64,000 nucleotides of DNA from Cololabis saira (Eukaryota > Chordata > Actinopteri > Beloniformes > Belonidae): positions 28,098,879 to 28,162,878 of the forward strand of contig NC_084596.1 in NCBI RefSeq assembly GCF_033807715.1, written 5' to 3'. Positions 1 through 11,449 of the stretch are shown here, one piece after another. The position numbers and the translations under genes are program-made. Position 1 is the first letter of the stretch. Each line of letters opens with the position of its first letter. Under the pieces are notes generated by a model, which was given only the letters and a program-made list of their open reading frames with translations, was not told the origin of the DNA and made no database searches.

Positions 1-13
1 AGTCTTTCCTTCA

Positions 14-18
<5 letters not shown>

Positions 19-45
<27 letters not shown>
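19..45. repeat. (TG)n microsatellite
   Basis: About 13 uninterrupted TG dinucleotides, followed by a short TATACATA transition. Simple repeat with no sign of coding. Confidence 0.95.
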
Positions 46-67
46 ATACATACCAAACTTTTTTTTA

Positions 68-106
68 ATTATTATTATTATTATTAATAATAATAATAAT
101 AATAAC

Positions 107-139
<33 letters not shown>
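68..139. repeat. (ATT)n/(AAT)n mirror trinucleotide repeat
   Basis: A run of ATT units (about 68-84) switches to AAT units (about 85-139) with one interruption (AAC near 105). The two halves are partly complementary, so the tract can fold into a hairpin of A-T pairs. Either a microsatellite that inverted its phase or the worn A/T-rich tail of a repeat. Confidence 0.9.
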
Positions 140-141
<2 letters not shown>

Positions 142-1794
142 ATAATTAATAATGATATTAAAGGTGTTGCTGAAACACATAGCTTTACTTCCTTGTGAAA
201 TAAATGTTATCAGGTAAAATATACTATATAAACACAAATCTGTATTTCAAAAGAATTATTAAAGAAAATTAAAATCATTATATTTTTTATGTGCTATGAC
301 TTGAGGCACTGACTTACGATAAGTAGGGAAAGTAATACCACTGTCCTTTTCGTGTTTCCATCCTGTGCCTCTCTGTCCTTGCAGGAATGTGCAGATATGA
401 CTGATGGAGGAGGAGGTGAACTGAGTAGGCCATGGTGGAGAACTTAAACTGTTCATTGTAATAAGCAGAGCTGTAAAACTGTGTCAGATAAATGCTGCCT
501 CCCCGTTCTTCTTCCCTCCCCTCCCTTTATTCTTTATGGGTCTGTAACTGCATTTGTTATTCATTTGAAGGGCCGGGGGAGCAGTCCATGCCCTGGAGTA
601 CAAGATATTATTCTTCACTCGCCCCCTAGCACCTCAGTCCTCCCAAAATAACAGCCTCCTGCCTACTGTTTAAAGTCTCTCACCAGAGGCAGCCAAGGGC
701 GCGGGGCGATCAGGGGGCGTGTTGAGGGGTTGAGGAGAGGAGCAGAGAGAGGCTGAAAGATGTCTCCATAGCTCTCCTGTGAGGAGATCAAAGTGGACCA
801 TTCCTTCAACCCCATTTGGGTGGAGTCAGAGTGAGAGCCCTCGCTGCTCAAGATGTTGTAACATGGATGATTAGTGACAGTGTAATACTTTGAACATTCT
901 CTGTACAAAGGGAGAACCCAGCTGAGCGAGAAGCTTTAAACTTTTTCTTGGGGGAAAAGGGGAAAATATGGGGCTTCCTTGGCCACCAGAGAGCAATAAA
1001 GACTGAGATGTAGAAAGATATCACATTCATTTTTCCCGTTTTTTATATGCGACATGGGAATAAAGGACAACAAATAGAGTGTGGGAGGCAGCATGCCTGT
1101 CATACTTTCCCTTATTAGAAAAGGGAAGTCTGGTACATGTTTTTCAATGTCTCACTGACACATTTATTCAGGGAAGTGCAGATATTTGATACACACACTC
1201 CTAAACAGAGATTTAATATGTAATTAATACAGATTTTCCTAGAATACATCTTAATTAACAGTGACCAGTGCAGGACTTTCTGTTTAGTTTAGGGTGGATG
1301 ATGTCTATCTATTTTAAGTTTGAATTCATTTCAAAGATAGGTAGACTGCAAGATACCGCAATCAAGTAAAAGTATTATTACTGTTATAATAAAAAATGAA
1401 TATACTGTTAAAATCCCAAATTCAACTGATTCTCCAACACGTTGACAAGGCAAAGCAATTAAAATATTTTTTTAAAAAGATAAAAAAATAAAACTTGCAA
1501 TTCCGGGTAATTTGTACAGTAATGTATTACGTATCTTTCAGTAAGTCCTGAGTTAACAATCATTTCCATATTAAAACTTTAACCAAAGTGTTTCAAGTAA
1601 ACAGATAAATTATGAAATTTAACAAAATAAACTTTCCACTAATCAAAGCTCATTAAATTCCACCACAAACCACCTTCTAAATCCAAAGTTGTTTTATTTT
1701 CTGAATCATCTGAATTCAAAATTCAAATTCATTTAAAAAAATCTTTATTTATCCCTGAAGAGAAATCAATTAACAGTAGAATTATTAAGGCAGG
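140..1794. other. Non-repetitive noncoding stretch
   Basis: No supported gene. Positions 540-1000 are richer in GC and non-repetitive, and open on the minus strand for only about 80 codons (663-908) without splice or homology signals. The rest, especially 1300-1750, is AT-rich with several copies of AATTCAAATTCA-like words. The 540-1000 block is the only part that looks worth testing for conservation. Confidence 0.5.
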
Positions 1795-2088
1795 CATCTA
1801 TCCATCATCTGTAACCGTCCTACTGGATGTTACCAGGGTCTGCTGGAGCCTATCCCCGCTTTCTTTAGCTGCCGGAAGGCAGGGGTACACCCTGGAAAAG
1901 GGTCCAGTCCATGAGAGGGCCACAAATAGACAACCAACCACACGCACACACTCCTATGTATAATTTAGAATAATGAGTTAGTCTAACATGCACATTTTTG
2001 GACCTTGGGAGGAAACCAGAGTGCCCGAACAAAAGCCCACCAAACTCAGGGAGAACATGTGTAGTCCACACAGAAGGGGATTCGTACC
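1795..2088 (-). mobile_element. tRNA-related SINE, minus strand, 5'-truncated
   Basis: Read on the minus strand the segment begins at a GTACGAATCC word that resembles a tRNA B box (GGTTCGAATCC). It then has the words typical of a very common fish repeat: a throat of the type CATGTTCTCCCTG, TTTCCTCCCA, CCAAAAATGTGCATG, GGACTGGACCC, CCAGGGTGTACCCC and GGGATAGGCTCCAGCAG. It ends in a degenerate GATGGATAGATG tail. The A-box half is missing, so it is truncated at its 5' end. A second, fuller copy lies on the plus strand at 54981-55288. Family assignment is from recognition of these words, not from a search. Confidence 0.75.
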
Positions 2089-4022
2089 AAAAACATTCTT
2101 GTTATAAGAGCTCCCACCAAGACACCGTGCTATTATTTTTACCATCCTTACAAGAACACTTGCAGAGGAAAAGAGCCACCCTAAATCAAGAATGCCATTT
2201 CCACCCACAGATCTGTCCATCTTTTCTCTCCATGCGACTTGATGCAGATTTCCTGGTTGTGACTAAGAGAACACATTTGTTTTTAACGATAACAAACTGA
2301 GATCCTTATATAGGAAAAAACAATGTGCTCGTGCTAATTTATGAAGCACCCCTATTTCTATCTCCACTAGTGTATTACAGGCACAATCTAGATTAGCTTG
2401 GCTTCTGAGTACAAATAACTTAACCAGAAGGTGGAACAAGTTGGAAGTTAGTGGTTAAAATCACAGTAACTTGAATGTAATACATACAACCAAAGCTCTA
2501 TTTTCTCTTTCGATTGTGCTGTAAAAGTGATCGTTTGTCTTCATTTCCTGTGCACATGCGTCACTCAACAAACTCAACAACGCACTTGCGTTCTTTCACT
2601 TTATCATTTGCACAGATTTGTCAGAGGATCACAGCTTAGTAACGGGATAAATCTGACAGTACTCAGAGGAACCAAAGCAAGAAATTGCACAGATTTTTGC
2701 ATTCCATGCAATTATGTTGCTATTCTTGTGGCAGTGAATACAATTATTCTGGACAGGGAGTTAGAAAAGGTCACTTAAGCTTTCCCAAAACAAACTTTTC
2801 CCACCCTCACATCGTATCTCAGTCTCCTGTTCTGAAAAGTCACCCCGGTTATATTTTTGCACAAGCACATTTATCTTCATAGGAGATGCTTTAGCATATT
2901 GTTTGTAGATAAATTTGGGATGCAAACAGTATCCCTGGTAAATGCACATAGAAATAAAGATAAGGATTTAAATATGATTTTATACATCCTAGAAAAATGT
3001 TAAAAAGCCATTCTGGAGCACCCGCTGAATCACATAATATGAGCCTGTGGAAAGAGGTGGGGAAAAATATTTTTCTAATAGTCATAGGAGAGAATGAGGA
3101 AAAAATGTGAACTATCAATAAAACCTATGGTGAAAAGAGTTGTCCTAGAATGGCTTGACAGCGTGATGTAGCTCAAAGTCTGACACAAAAACATGCCGTG
3201 TGTCTGTGCTGCTGACTGATACGGTGACTGCAAGGCTTCAGATACAGGCTACGTGATCCACTTATCTTAAGTGGGCTTTGCCTGCCTCACCTGCCTGCCG
3301 TTTAAGAAGAACAGGAAAGAGGGAGGAAAGGATAAGTTCACCTGGCCTCAGGCAGCCATGACAGAATCAACCACTTCACTCACTTCTATTATCATTTCAA
3401 AAGGACCTCCACTTCACAGGTGGAGGTGTTTTGAGGGGTCGCTGTATGGTTGCAAAGTACAAAGCCGGATGTTTTGATATCGCCTCATACGTGATGCATT
3501 GTTATAACGTATGATGGCATGTGTGCGTGCTTCTGTGTGTTAAAACATCTGCACAGTTCAAGTACATTTCTCCTTTACAAGCCCCGGACACTTTTCATTT
3601 AGTCTAAAAATATTGTTCATATTCCGCTCAGAAATAAACAGGTTTAAAATAAGACAAAGATAAGCCTTTAATGGCTCAGAATAGGCTTGTCTCTTTCCGC
3701 GTGTCTTTCATGTCAGAGGAAGTGCAAAACAAACATATTCTTACATTGTTACATTTCCTTGTCTTGCTGTGAAAGCCTTTCATTGATCTTTATGAGGTCA
3801 CAGACAGTCCTCTGGGCTCCCTGTAGATTGTCTTAACACCATATTTATTAATAAGCATAGCTTTTAAAATGATATGTTTTAGCCACATTAATGGGGATAT
3901 ACCTAGCACAGAAGATACCTAGTTATTTGAAAAATTAAGTTAAATGTATTCTTGATACAATATTTATTTATGAGATAAATTAAATAATTCTTCTGTGTAA
4001 TTGATAGATGTAGTGATTTCTG

Positions 4023-4025
<3 letters not shown>
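2089..4025. other. Non-repetitive noncoding stretch with two small hairpins
   Basis: No supported gene or transposon. Two short perfect inverted repeats are present: CCACTTA-TCT-TAAGTGG at 3258-3274 (contains a GATA-type TTATCT core) and ACCTCCAC / GTGGAGGT with a 7-base loop at 3405-3427. The open stretch around 3271-3477 has no homology I recognise. Confidence 0.5.

Positions 4026-4069
<44 letters not shown>
4026..4069. repeat. (TA)22 microsatellite
   Basis: Pure alternating TA for 44 bases, bounded by TGATT and AGATG. Confidence 0.97.
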
Positions 4070-4071
<2 letters not shown>

Positions 4072-6015
4072 ATGTCATTAATCAAATTCAACAAATCAAG
4101 ACATGATGGGCTATTGTGACTATTGCTATTGTGTGTACATTTCTTCAGCTGACTTGAAGGCCTAGGCTCATATGTGAAGCTAAACGTTTGATTTTATTAA
4201 CATGAACGTATTTCTGACCAAAGTGTAGAAAACAGAAGTATTTTAATACATTTTAACAAATAAATGTTTACAAACTACAATAGCTCATGTAGTTCATGTG
4301 GCTGTTTTTAAGTTAGATGTTAATGACTCTAAACAGCAATGTTCTATAAATAGATAGACAGACGAGATATTTTTTTAAGTCACCATTGCCAGCAACTAAG
4401 TTCAGTGATGTAAACCCTCAATACTCCTGTCATGTAACAACCAGAGTCCAACATCCTGCCAGCACTGAACACAATATCAAGCCACAGTGGCGTCAGTGCT
4501 CCAGGAGCCAGGAGTGCTCAGTAAAATGTATCTGATTTCCCTCTACTGGGTCGCCATGTCATCTATTTTATTCTCCTGTGACTGGGTAAAAAATGATTTT
4601 GCTTAATCTTGCCTAAACTTTCATTAAGGGCCTTCTCTTCTTCTAATGCTGTAAGAGTTAGAGATTTTAATTACAAACAGTGTTTGTAATTCAAGCCTCT
4701 CTATTTTTCAAGTACTGATGAGTGGAATTCCAAAGTTATGTGTGCTGCAGCTATGAAGCTAAGAAAGCAAATTAAAATAGCAAATTAAAAAAGCAAAATG
4801 TAGCAAAAAGCTAGAAATGTCAAAAATATACACATGTGTTCAAATCAAAATTAGCATTTTGATATACAGGTAGATCCCTTAAATTCACAAACTATTTCCA
4901 GTATATTTTTACAGTTTCCATTCAGATCTGTCATGTTTTTCATAATGAAACGTCACACATAATAATGCCAAGCCTCATGTTTTGACAGATGTGCTCATAG
5001 TTGCATTCATTCATTACAACAATTTTAGGGGAAAGGTTTTTATTACGAGAACACTGCAACAACCCTTCTATTACACAGAAAAACACAGAGGGCTTCAATT
5101 AATTCATATTTGGCTGTGACACAATGACAAAATCAGCTGAAAGTCATGTATGAACCGTGACAGATTGTCACACCTTTATTGACACAAAAAGTAGGAATTG
5201 TTTTTTTCTTGAATTTTCATACAAACATCTGCCAAGGACATCAGCCTGCCAATAGAAATCTGAAAGTCCTCATAACATGCTGGATAAAAATGCATTATCT
5301 CCAACTGACCCTTTTGAGAGATGACATGTTTTTATCCAAACATTTCCAGGAAAAGATGCAGTGTCCACTGTTACAACCAATTAGTTCTCATTTGTTCTCA
5401 AGCCAGTCTTGTCCATCCATGTATCACAGCCAATCATTTAGGTGACTGAAGACTCACATGAGAAGCCAAATGGACCCTGTTTTCCTTTTTTATTGTCTTG
5501 TAAAAACCACTCACCTTTAAATGACTGCACTACTTGGACTGTGTAAAAATATCTCTGACGACCAGAGGGAGTAAAACTAACGAGAGGGAACTAGACACAA
5601 AAGAGCAGAGCAAGACAGAGACAGAGATTCATACTTGGTTGGAGATGTCACCATGTTGAGACATCTTGGCAGCATGAGGTGAGCAATGTGCTGCGCTCAG
5701 ATGAGGATAGGACAGACGGGGGAAAAAAATGATGTAGTGTGTTAACAGTCACTGGCTCACTCTTACTGTCAGTACCAATCATCCAGGGAGAGAAAAATTG
5801 CATTCTTCTACTGCAGCTGGGATTTATGAACTGACAAACCCTGTTAGAGGTACCTGCAAAGGGCAACAACTGATAACAGTTCATGAGAAATAAAGAAGGT
5901 TAAATAGTGTGCCCATTTCCTGCACCACAATTAACAACTGAACACAATATGCCATAAAGTTACAGAAGAAACTGAATAAACTTCTCTGGTGTTTTTTGCT
6001 GATTCTAATATTAGG
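4070..6015. other. Non-repetitive noncoding stretch
   Basis: AT-rich DNA with no recognisable gene or transposon apart from the palindrome at 4669-4691. Around 4755-4810 the word AGCAAATTAAAA recurs imperfectly. Open stretches at 5179-5445 (+) and 5648-5884 (-) lack any recognisable domain or splice context. Confidence 0.5.
4669..4691. repeat. 23-bp perfect palindrome with FOX-like core
   Basis: Eleven-base arms AATTACAAACA and TGTTTGTAATT around a single G. Each arm contains a forkhead-like ACAAACA word, so the site could be a paired binding site. It could also be chance in AT-rich DNA. Confidence 0.6.
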
Positions 6016-6023
6016 GAGAGTCC

Positions 6024-6663
6024 TAGGGCTGGGCGATATGGACCAAAAGTCATATCTCGATATTTTCTAGCTAAATGGCGATACTCGATATATATCTCGA
6101 TATTTTTTCTGTGCCTTAATTGGGGTTTCCCCCAAAGCATTATAGCATAGCATCTCTGTTAGCTTCATTTTTTTCTGAGGCAAACCCTTAAAAAAACAGT
6201 CAGTTTTAATACAAAGCCTCGTGCCAAATGTCACACAGGTACCTTTGTTAACAGAGGTCTGCACAATATCAAAATGTATAAAACAAATGAAATAAAAATA
6301 AACTGCCTGCATATATAGAATAAAAATGCTTCTTGAATAAAATAACACAAATATCCCTTTCCTGCATAACAATTAAATTAAAATACACTGTGGAATTAAT
6401 ACAATGTAGACAGTAACAGGCAGACTTTTCCACTGAGGTTGACAGTTGTGCAAATAACAAAACATTTGTGCAAATCTCAAATAAAACATTCAAGTCAATT
6501 TGTCACAAAATAAGCTATATCAAAATCATTAAAAAAAAAATGTAAAAAAAAAAAAAAGATTTTTTTTTTTTTTTAAATCGATATAAACGATATTGTCTCG
6601 TACCATATCGTGTTTGAAAATATATCGATATATATTAAAATCTCGATATATCGCCCAGCCCTA
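6024..6663. mobile_element. Non-autonomous hAT-type DNA transposon (640 bp), intact ends
   Basis: The left end TAGGGCTGGGCGATAT and the right end ATATCGCCCAGCCCTA are exact inverted copies. The element is flanked by a perfect 8-bp duplication, gagagtcc, at 6016-6023 and 6664-6671, which is the size expected of hAT transposition. The subterminal regions repeat the word TCGATAT or its complement many times on both sides, giving longer imperfect foldback arms. The middle is AT-rich with an A-run and a T-run around 6530-6575. Open stretches on the minus strand (for example 6067-6372) do not resemble a transposase, so mobility would have depended on an enzyme encoded elsewhere. Confidence 0.9.
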
Positions 6664-6671
6664 GAGAGTCC

Positions 6672-9483
6672 CCACATGTAATTGCACTTTTTGTCCCTTA
6701 ATCCAGTTTGTGGTGTCTCCCAATGATTACCTCCCACCTCCAACCCCCCACTCTGTTGTAAGGCCCAGCTGTTGCTGCCTCTGCTCACCCATTTGGTGGT
6801 AATCAGGTTCAGGCCAGAAGGCACGCAACCTTTCCCTGATTAACACTTCTCAAATTCGAGCACAGCTCTAAGTTCCTCCTCTCCTCGAATATTCAGTGAG
6901 GGCCCCCAGATCTGCTCACCTTCCCAGAGATGAATAACTCTATTGTTGACATGGAAAACAGCTCCGTCTTTTGCAATCCAGCAAAAGGCTCTCCCTTTCA
7001 TTTGTGCCTTTGAAGAAAGAAAATAATGTGTTCTCCAAGTCTGTCCTACAGCTCTATTACCACTGATGGGTTTCCATGCCATATTTGTTTATTTTACCAA
7101 GCCAACAGTGGAAGTAGTAACCTTTTTTTGTAATCAGCTGAGTTTCTGAAAAGTTCCTGGCCTCGGGTTCTCTACCTGTAGAGGAATCTGGAGCCTTAGT
7201 ACGCTTCATTACTGTCTGACCTAACGAAGTCATGGCACAACACACAGATTAATCCCTGACTGCCTGTTACAGGACATATGGTGTAGACATGTTTGCCGAG
7301 CCAGAATAGTTTAAAGAGAGAAGGGGGTTGGGGGGGGGGGGGGGGGGGGTCGCTTGAAGGGAACATTGTCCAATCAAGTTTTCCTCTCCGATCTTGGAGT
7401 AAATGAGCCGGAATCTCAGAGGTTTCATTTTGAAAATTAAGAGCTTAATCTAAATGTAGCCTGTGGACATTTAGCCCACTATTAATGATATGCGACATTA
7501 CGTTAATGACTGGGTCTTCATTTAGTTTGCGTTTCATGATCCGCAAGTTCATGGTTTCCTGCTAATCCTCTGATTGACAGTTGATGGCAGAAACAAACCT
7601 ACAAGAAGCAGAGTAGTAATGTGCCTGCTGATTTAAACGCTTGCACATATTTTATGCAGCATGTTCTCCCCATGCCAGTGTGTTTTTACCAGGTGCTCCT
7701 CCTCCAAATCCATGTTGCTTTTTTCTTATTCTTTGACACATTTGAAACACATGGGTTGGAAAGTAAAATGTATCAGTAACTCGAGCGAGTAAGCTGACTG
7801 GCAAAGCCCTCGGTGCTACTTTTGTTGCAGAGCCTGGCTTTCTTGAATACAGTCACACATTTAGATATGCAGGCACTGTTACCGCAGGGGAACTATTTAA
7901 TTGCCAACTATCACAGCGGCCTACAGTTTTTTGGCATATCATCATTTTCTGTTGAAAACCTTAGTTAGTGATTTTTTAATTTTTATTTAAGTAGAAACAG
8001 GTTCTGCTTATTCTGCGTATAACTAGCTATTTTTTTATTTAACGTGGTTCAGAGATGTTACTATATGTTGGTATACCTCACAAAATTGAGTGTTTGCACG
8101 TGACTGTGTTTTCTTTCGTAAACCTTTGTCTTTTTTTCTGGTGTGCTCCTGATTATGCTGACAAATACACTCACCCACTTTCAACGGCATTTTGATGTTG
8201 TGTGTTGAAGAAAATTGTTTAGAGTATCGTCTTTTGGAGCTTTATTCAACCAAAAACGTCTCCGGGAAGTAGTACGGCAGTACTGCATATATCATGAATA
8301 ATTGTAATCAAACAGCGGCCAATCTTGTGTGCTACATTTAATCCTAACCATGTTTGTGTGACTCACTTGCTGCACAAATCACCTTGTGTTTCTGTATGAG
8401 TGTGTGTGTTTGTGTGATTTTGTTATTCGGATGCAGCCTGCAGAAACTGGACTTGTGTTTAAATAATCAGAGACTGTAGGGGGTCTCTTCCCTCTTTAAC
8501 ACAGGCTGTGAAGTTTACAACCTCTCCATCCTCCTTTTATTTATCAGTTATTTTCTTTTGATACGTAGAAAATGCCTGGCCACGTTTCCCTCCGGTGACA
8601 TGCTCCTTTTCATTCATTCCCAAACATGGTCTTTTGTGGCAAGGCACCCCACTGCCAAATCTACTTAGAAGTTTCTTTGAAGTTTTTCCCCTTTTTCTTT
8701 GCTTTATTAACCCTGTGTCCAGGGTGATGACATTTTTAACCTCTTAGCTGTTTCACAAACTTCCAAACCCACTAATTCAAATCCTCTTCATCAGTGACCA
8801 GCACGGACAATGAATACCTTTCCTTCCTGTTTGCTCTTCACGCCCGCATGCCTACTTGCAACAGACTAAAACAAATGATATAAATAGCCTTTTTAACGAA
8901 ATCCCATCAGAAGCATTTGATTACAAAGAGATCACTTGACTATAGTTATATTTCTGGCATGGTATGAATAAGAAGTGACCTGAATTTGTTCTGGACTGAT
9001 TGACAGATGCATCTGGCTTGACACATTTAAGCACATATGGGCCAAAAGCCAATGGTCATCTAGTGTATCGAACCAGAAGAACAATCCTGTCTGGCTCCAA
9101 GCAAAACAGTAAGTACAATCTATTGTAAAAGGTATTTTTTCCTTTGATGCATTATCTATATTTATATATGCATAATGTTAAAAATACCATACATTTGTTT
9201 TTCAGTCCAGAATGTCTTATTCTGTGAAGTAGCCCCAACCATTAGGGATTGGGGAACTTTTCAAAGAACCTGCTCAGTAATGTCACATTCAGGTGAAAGC
9301 ATGTGGTAGAGCTCCCCCAAAATCTCACTGCCCAAACTATGAACTCTTTATCTTCTGGTCTCCTCCTTCGCTAATTTCCATCCCTTAAATCTCCATGTTT
9401 ATCACTGCTTGCAGAAAAAAGGCACTGTCTTCCAGTGTTTGAGGGACAAACTGTGTATGTAGATGGCCTCTGCCAGATGATTA
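6672..9483. other. Non-repetitive noncoding stretch
   Basis: No supported gene. Besides a G tract at 7330-7349, the DNA is non-repetitive with mixed composition. Blocks such as 7780-7980 and 8560-8900 lack simple repeats and contain many TAAT, ATTA and TTTGAT words, the texture often seen in developmental enhancers. That is an impression, not a test. Minus-strand open stretches at 6840-7245 have no recognisable domain. Confidence 0.45.
7330..7349. repeat. Poly-G tract (G20)
   Basis: Twenty consecutive G residues preceded by GGGGGTT, so the total G-rich run begins at 7323. Capable of forming a G-quadruplex. Exact length is likely to be unreliable in assembly. Confidence 0.95.
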
Positions 9484-10168
9484 CAGCCACGTTTACACTA
9501 CTACCTCTACGTTTTCAAAAATATCCTCGTTTACACGAGCCCCGTATGAAAACGCTGTTAAGGTGCTATGAGCAGCCAAACCTGCAGGGGGCAGTGTAAC
9601 GAGAAGCGTAAAGTCATGCACGCCAATCGGAATCCTGGAAAAAAACATCAACACATCAATACATGTGGAGCCTGAATAATATGGTTCCACGTTAAATCGA
9701 CGGCGTAGCCTACGTACGGTGTGCGTCGCCGCGTACCCTACGCCGTAGGCTCTGCGTTGGTGTAACGCAGAACCATAAATCAGCCTTGACTGCCAGTTAC
9801 TTCCAAGACGGAACGAGAGTCTTTCGTTTGGAGTGACAGAGAAGTGGAGTTACTTTTAAGTGTGACTTTAGAATTTAAAACAGGTAAAATAAAAGAAAAT
9901 ATTGACGGTGGCCAAACAAATTGTAAACACAGGTCGCACAAATGATGCTGGTGACGTTTCTGTTGCATAATGTGACGTTCTGAGCCTAAATCTCCGTTTC
10001 CTCCGTTTTCCTCTGTTTAGACGCAAACGTGAAAACTGAGTTTTTGAAAATCTCCACTTTGGCCGGAGTTTTCAGAAATGATCGTTTTTGGGGGCTTTGA
10101 GCTCCGTTTTCGTGTAAACGAACGGCCAAAACGCATGAAAACGCCTCCGTTTTTGTAAACGGGGCCTA
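9484..10168. mobile_element. CGTTTACA-ended DNA transposon relic, hAT-like
   Basis: Left end CAGCCACGTTTACA and right end TGTAAACGGGGCCTA form imperfect inverted repeats sharing CGTTTACA. Inside each end the words GTTTTC, AAACG and CGTTTACACGAG recur in opposite orientation (for example CTCGTTTACACGAGC near 9526 and TTTTCGTGTAAACGAACGG near 10110). This matches the pattern of a widespread fish repeat with CG-rich subterminal words. I could not find a convincing target-site duplication, so superfamily is a guess. It is split by a nested hairpin element at 9670-9785. No transposase frame is present. Confidence 0.65.
9670..9785. mobile_element. Nested foldback MITE (family shared with 47876-48015)
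   Basis: The segment folds on itself: ATGGTTCCACGTTAAATCGA on the left pairs imperfectly with the right part ending in AACGCAGAACCATAAATCAG, and the core holds the near-palindromes GGCGTAGCCTACG and CCTACGCCGTAGGC. It is the same family as the better-preserved copy at 47876-48015. It lies inside the CGTTTACA element, so it inserted later. The left end is degraded (CCTGAATAATATGG in place of CTGATTTATGG). Confidence 0.7.
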
Positions 10169-10710
10169 CATCTGCAAAGGTTTCATGCTCCTCTCTATCA
10201 TATATCTAATCAAAATTTTTGCTGAAGCCTGTGATTATAAGAAAAATCAACATAATTTTCAGACAGCAGACGTCTAGTTCTACTACATTTACATAACGTA
10301 TAAGACCAGTGCAAACTGTGTTAAGTGATGATTATTTTATCAAAGGGGCAATTACTTAGTTACATAAGAAACTAGCAACCGTTAAAGGTGTTTCAGTGAA
10401 TGATGATTTTGGTTTTCAATTATTTCATTTAATAAATTAAATCATATATTGATTATCTTGTTTTTCTCTAAAATACTTACCTCAACTGGTCCCTTGACGG
10501 ACACATATAAGTAATTAGAAAGGATCTGAAAACAAGGAGTCTTTCTTTCTGATAAGTCAGCCAAGAGAGGGAGAGAACAAGAGAAGGAGAGACTGAGTTT
10601 TTACACTTTCTGCACAATTTCCTCTCGATTTCCTCCCTGAAGACCCCTGTCTGCAGAATGTGCAGAGTATGCTTTCCATGGACAGGCTATGCTCTGAAAC
10701 CTGCCAGAGA

Positions 10711-10745
10711 AAAAAAAAAAAGAAAAAAGAAAAAAAGAAAGAGCA
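10711..10745. repeat. A/G purine tract
   Basis: Runs of A broken by single G residues, all purine on the plus strand. Could adopt triplex-type structure; otherwise a simple low-complexity tract. Confidence 0.85.
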
Positions 10746-11418
10746 CTCCTCCTCCTTCTTTGCTGCACTGCAATGCAGAAAGATGGAGTTATTATCCAGA
10801 AAACCTTACCGCTATATTTTTTCACTTTTTATCCCAGAGTTCCCGGAACACTGAGCTGCTATTATGACCAGAATATTTGGACCGCACACCGGTTACCCAT
10901 TCTGACACTGTGAGGGAAAGAAAAAAAAAATGGTCCTCACTTAAAAAAGTGCATCAGCTGTATTTCAGTCCTGAATCACGCCTAATTGGTGTCCATGTGA
11001 GTCAGCCAATGGCAAACTACGAGTGGGGTTCAGCTGTGGGTAAGCATATTAGAGCACTGGGAAAAGTTCCCAACCTACCCCCTTCTAACCAAATGTACAA
11101 TATGCCTGGCTGTTTGCTAAATACAATGACAGGGCTGTTAAAGAACCATGTGCTGCAAAAATAAGAAACTCTGCATCACCCCTAATGCTCTCATTGGTGT
11201 TTAACTATAGAGACAAAGCACTACAGACTGTACAAATGTATATATAAGCTGTATACCTTACAGCGGATATCACAAATGGCATTAATGACGACCACTGTGT
11301 TCTCCGATCTCATCACAGATGTGTTTTACATACTGGTTGAGTTTCCAGTCTTGAGCCCTATTCAGTAATGGTCTTATTTTTAAATGTCCTTTTTCTTCAT
11401 CAAAAACGGCAAAAAATG

Positions 11419-11449
11419 TTTTTTTGTTTGTTTGTTTGTTTGTTTGTTT
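11419..11449. repeat. (GTTT)7 microsatellite
   Basis: Tandem GTTT units following a run of T. Confidence 0.93.

Noticed and set aside
6067..6493. Minus-strand frames of 74-101 codons inside the hAT element at 6024
   Set aside because: No transposase-like motif; AT-rich filler of a non-autonomous element.
9470..10180. An 8-bp duplication for the CGTTTACA element
   Set aside because: Flanks gatgatta and catctgca do not match under any shift I tried, so the superfamily assignment was left tentative.
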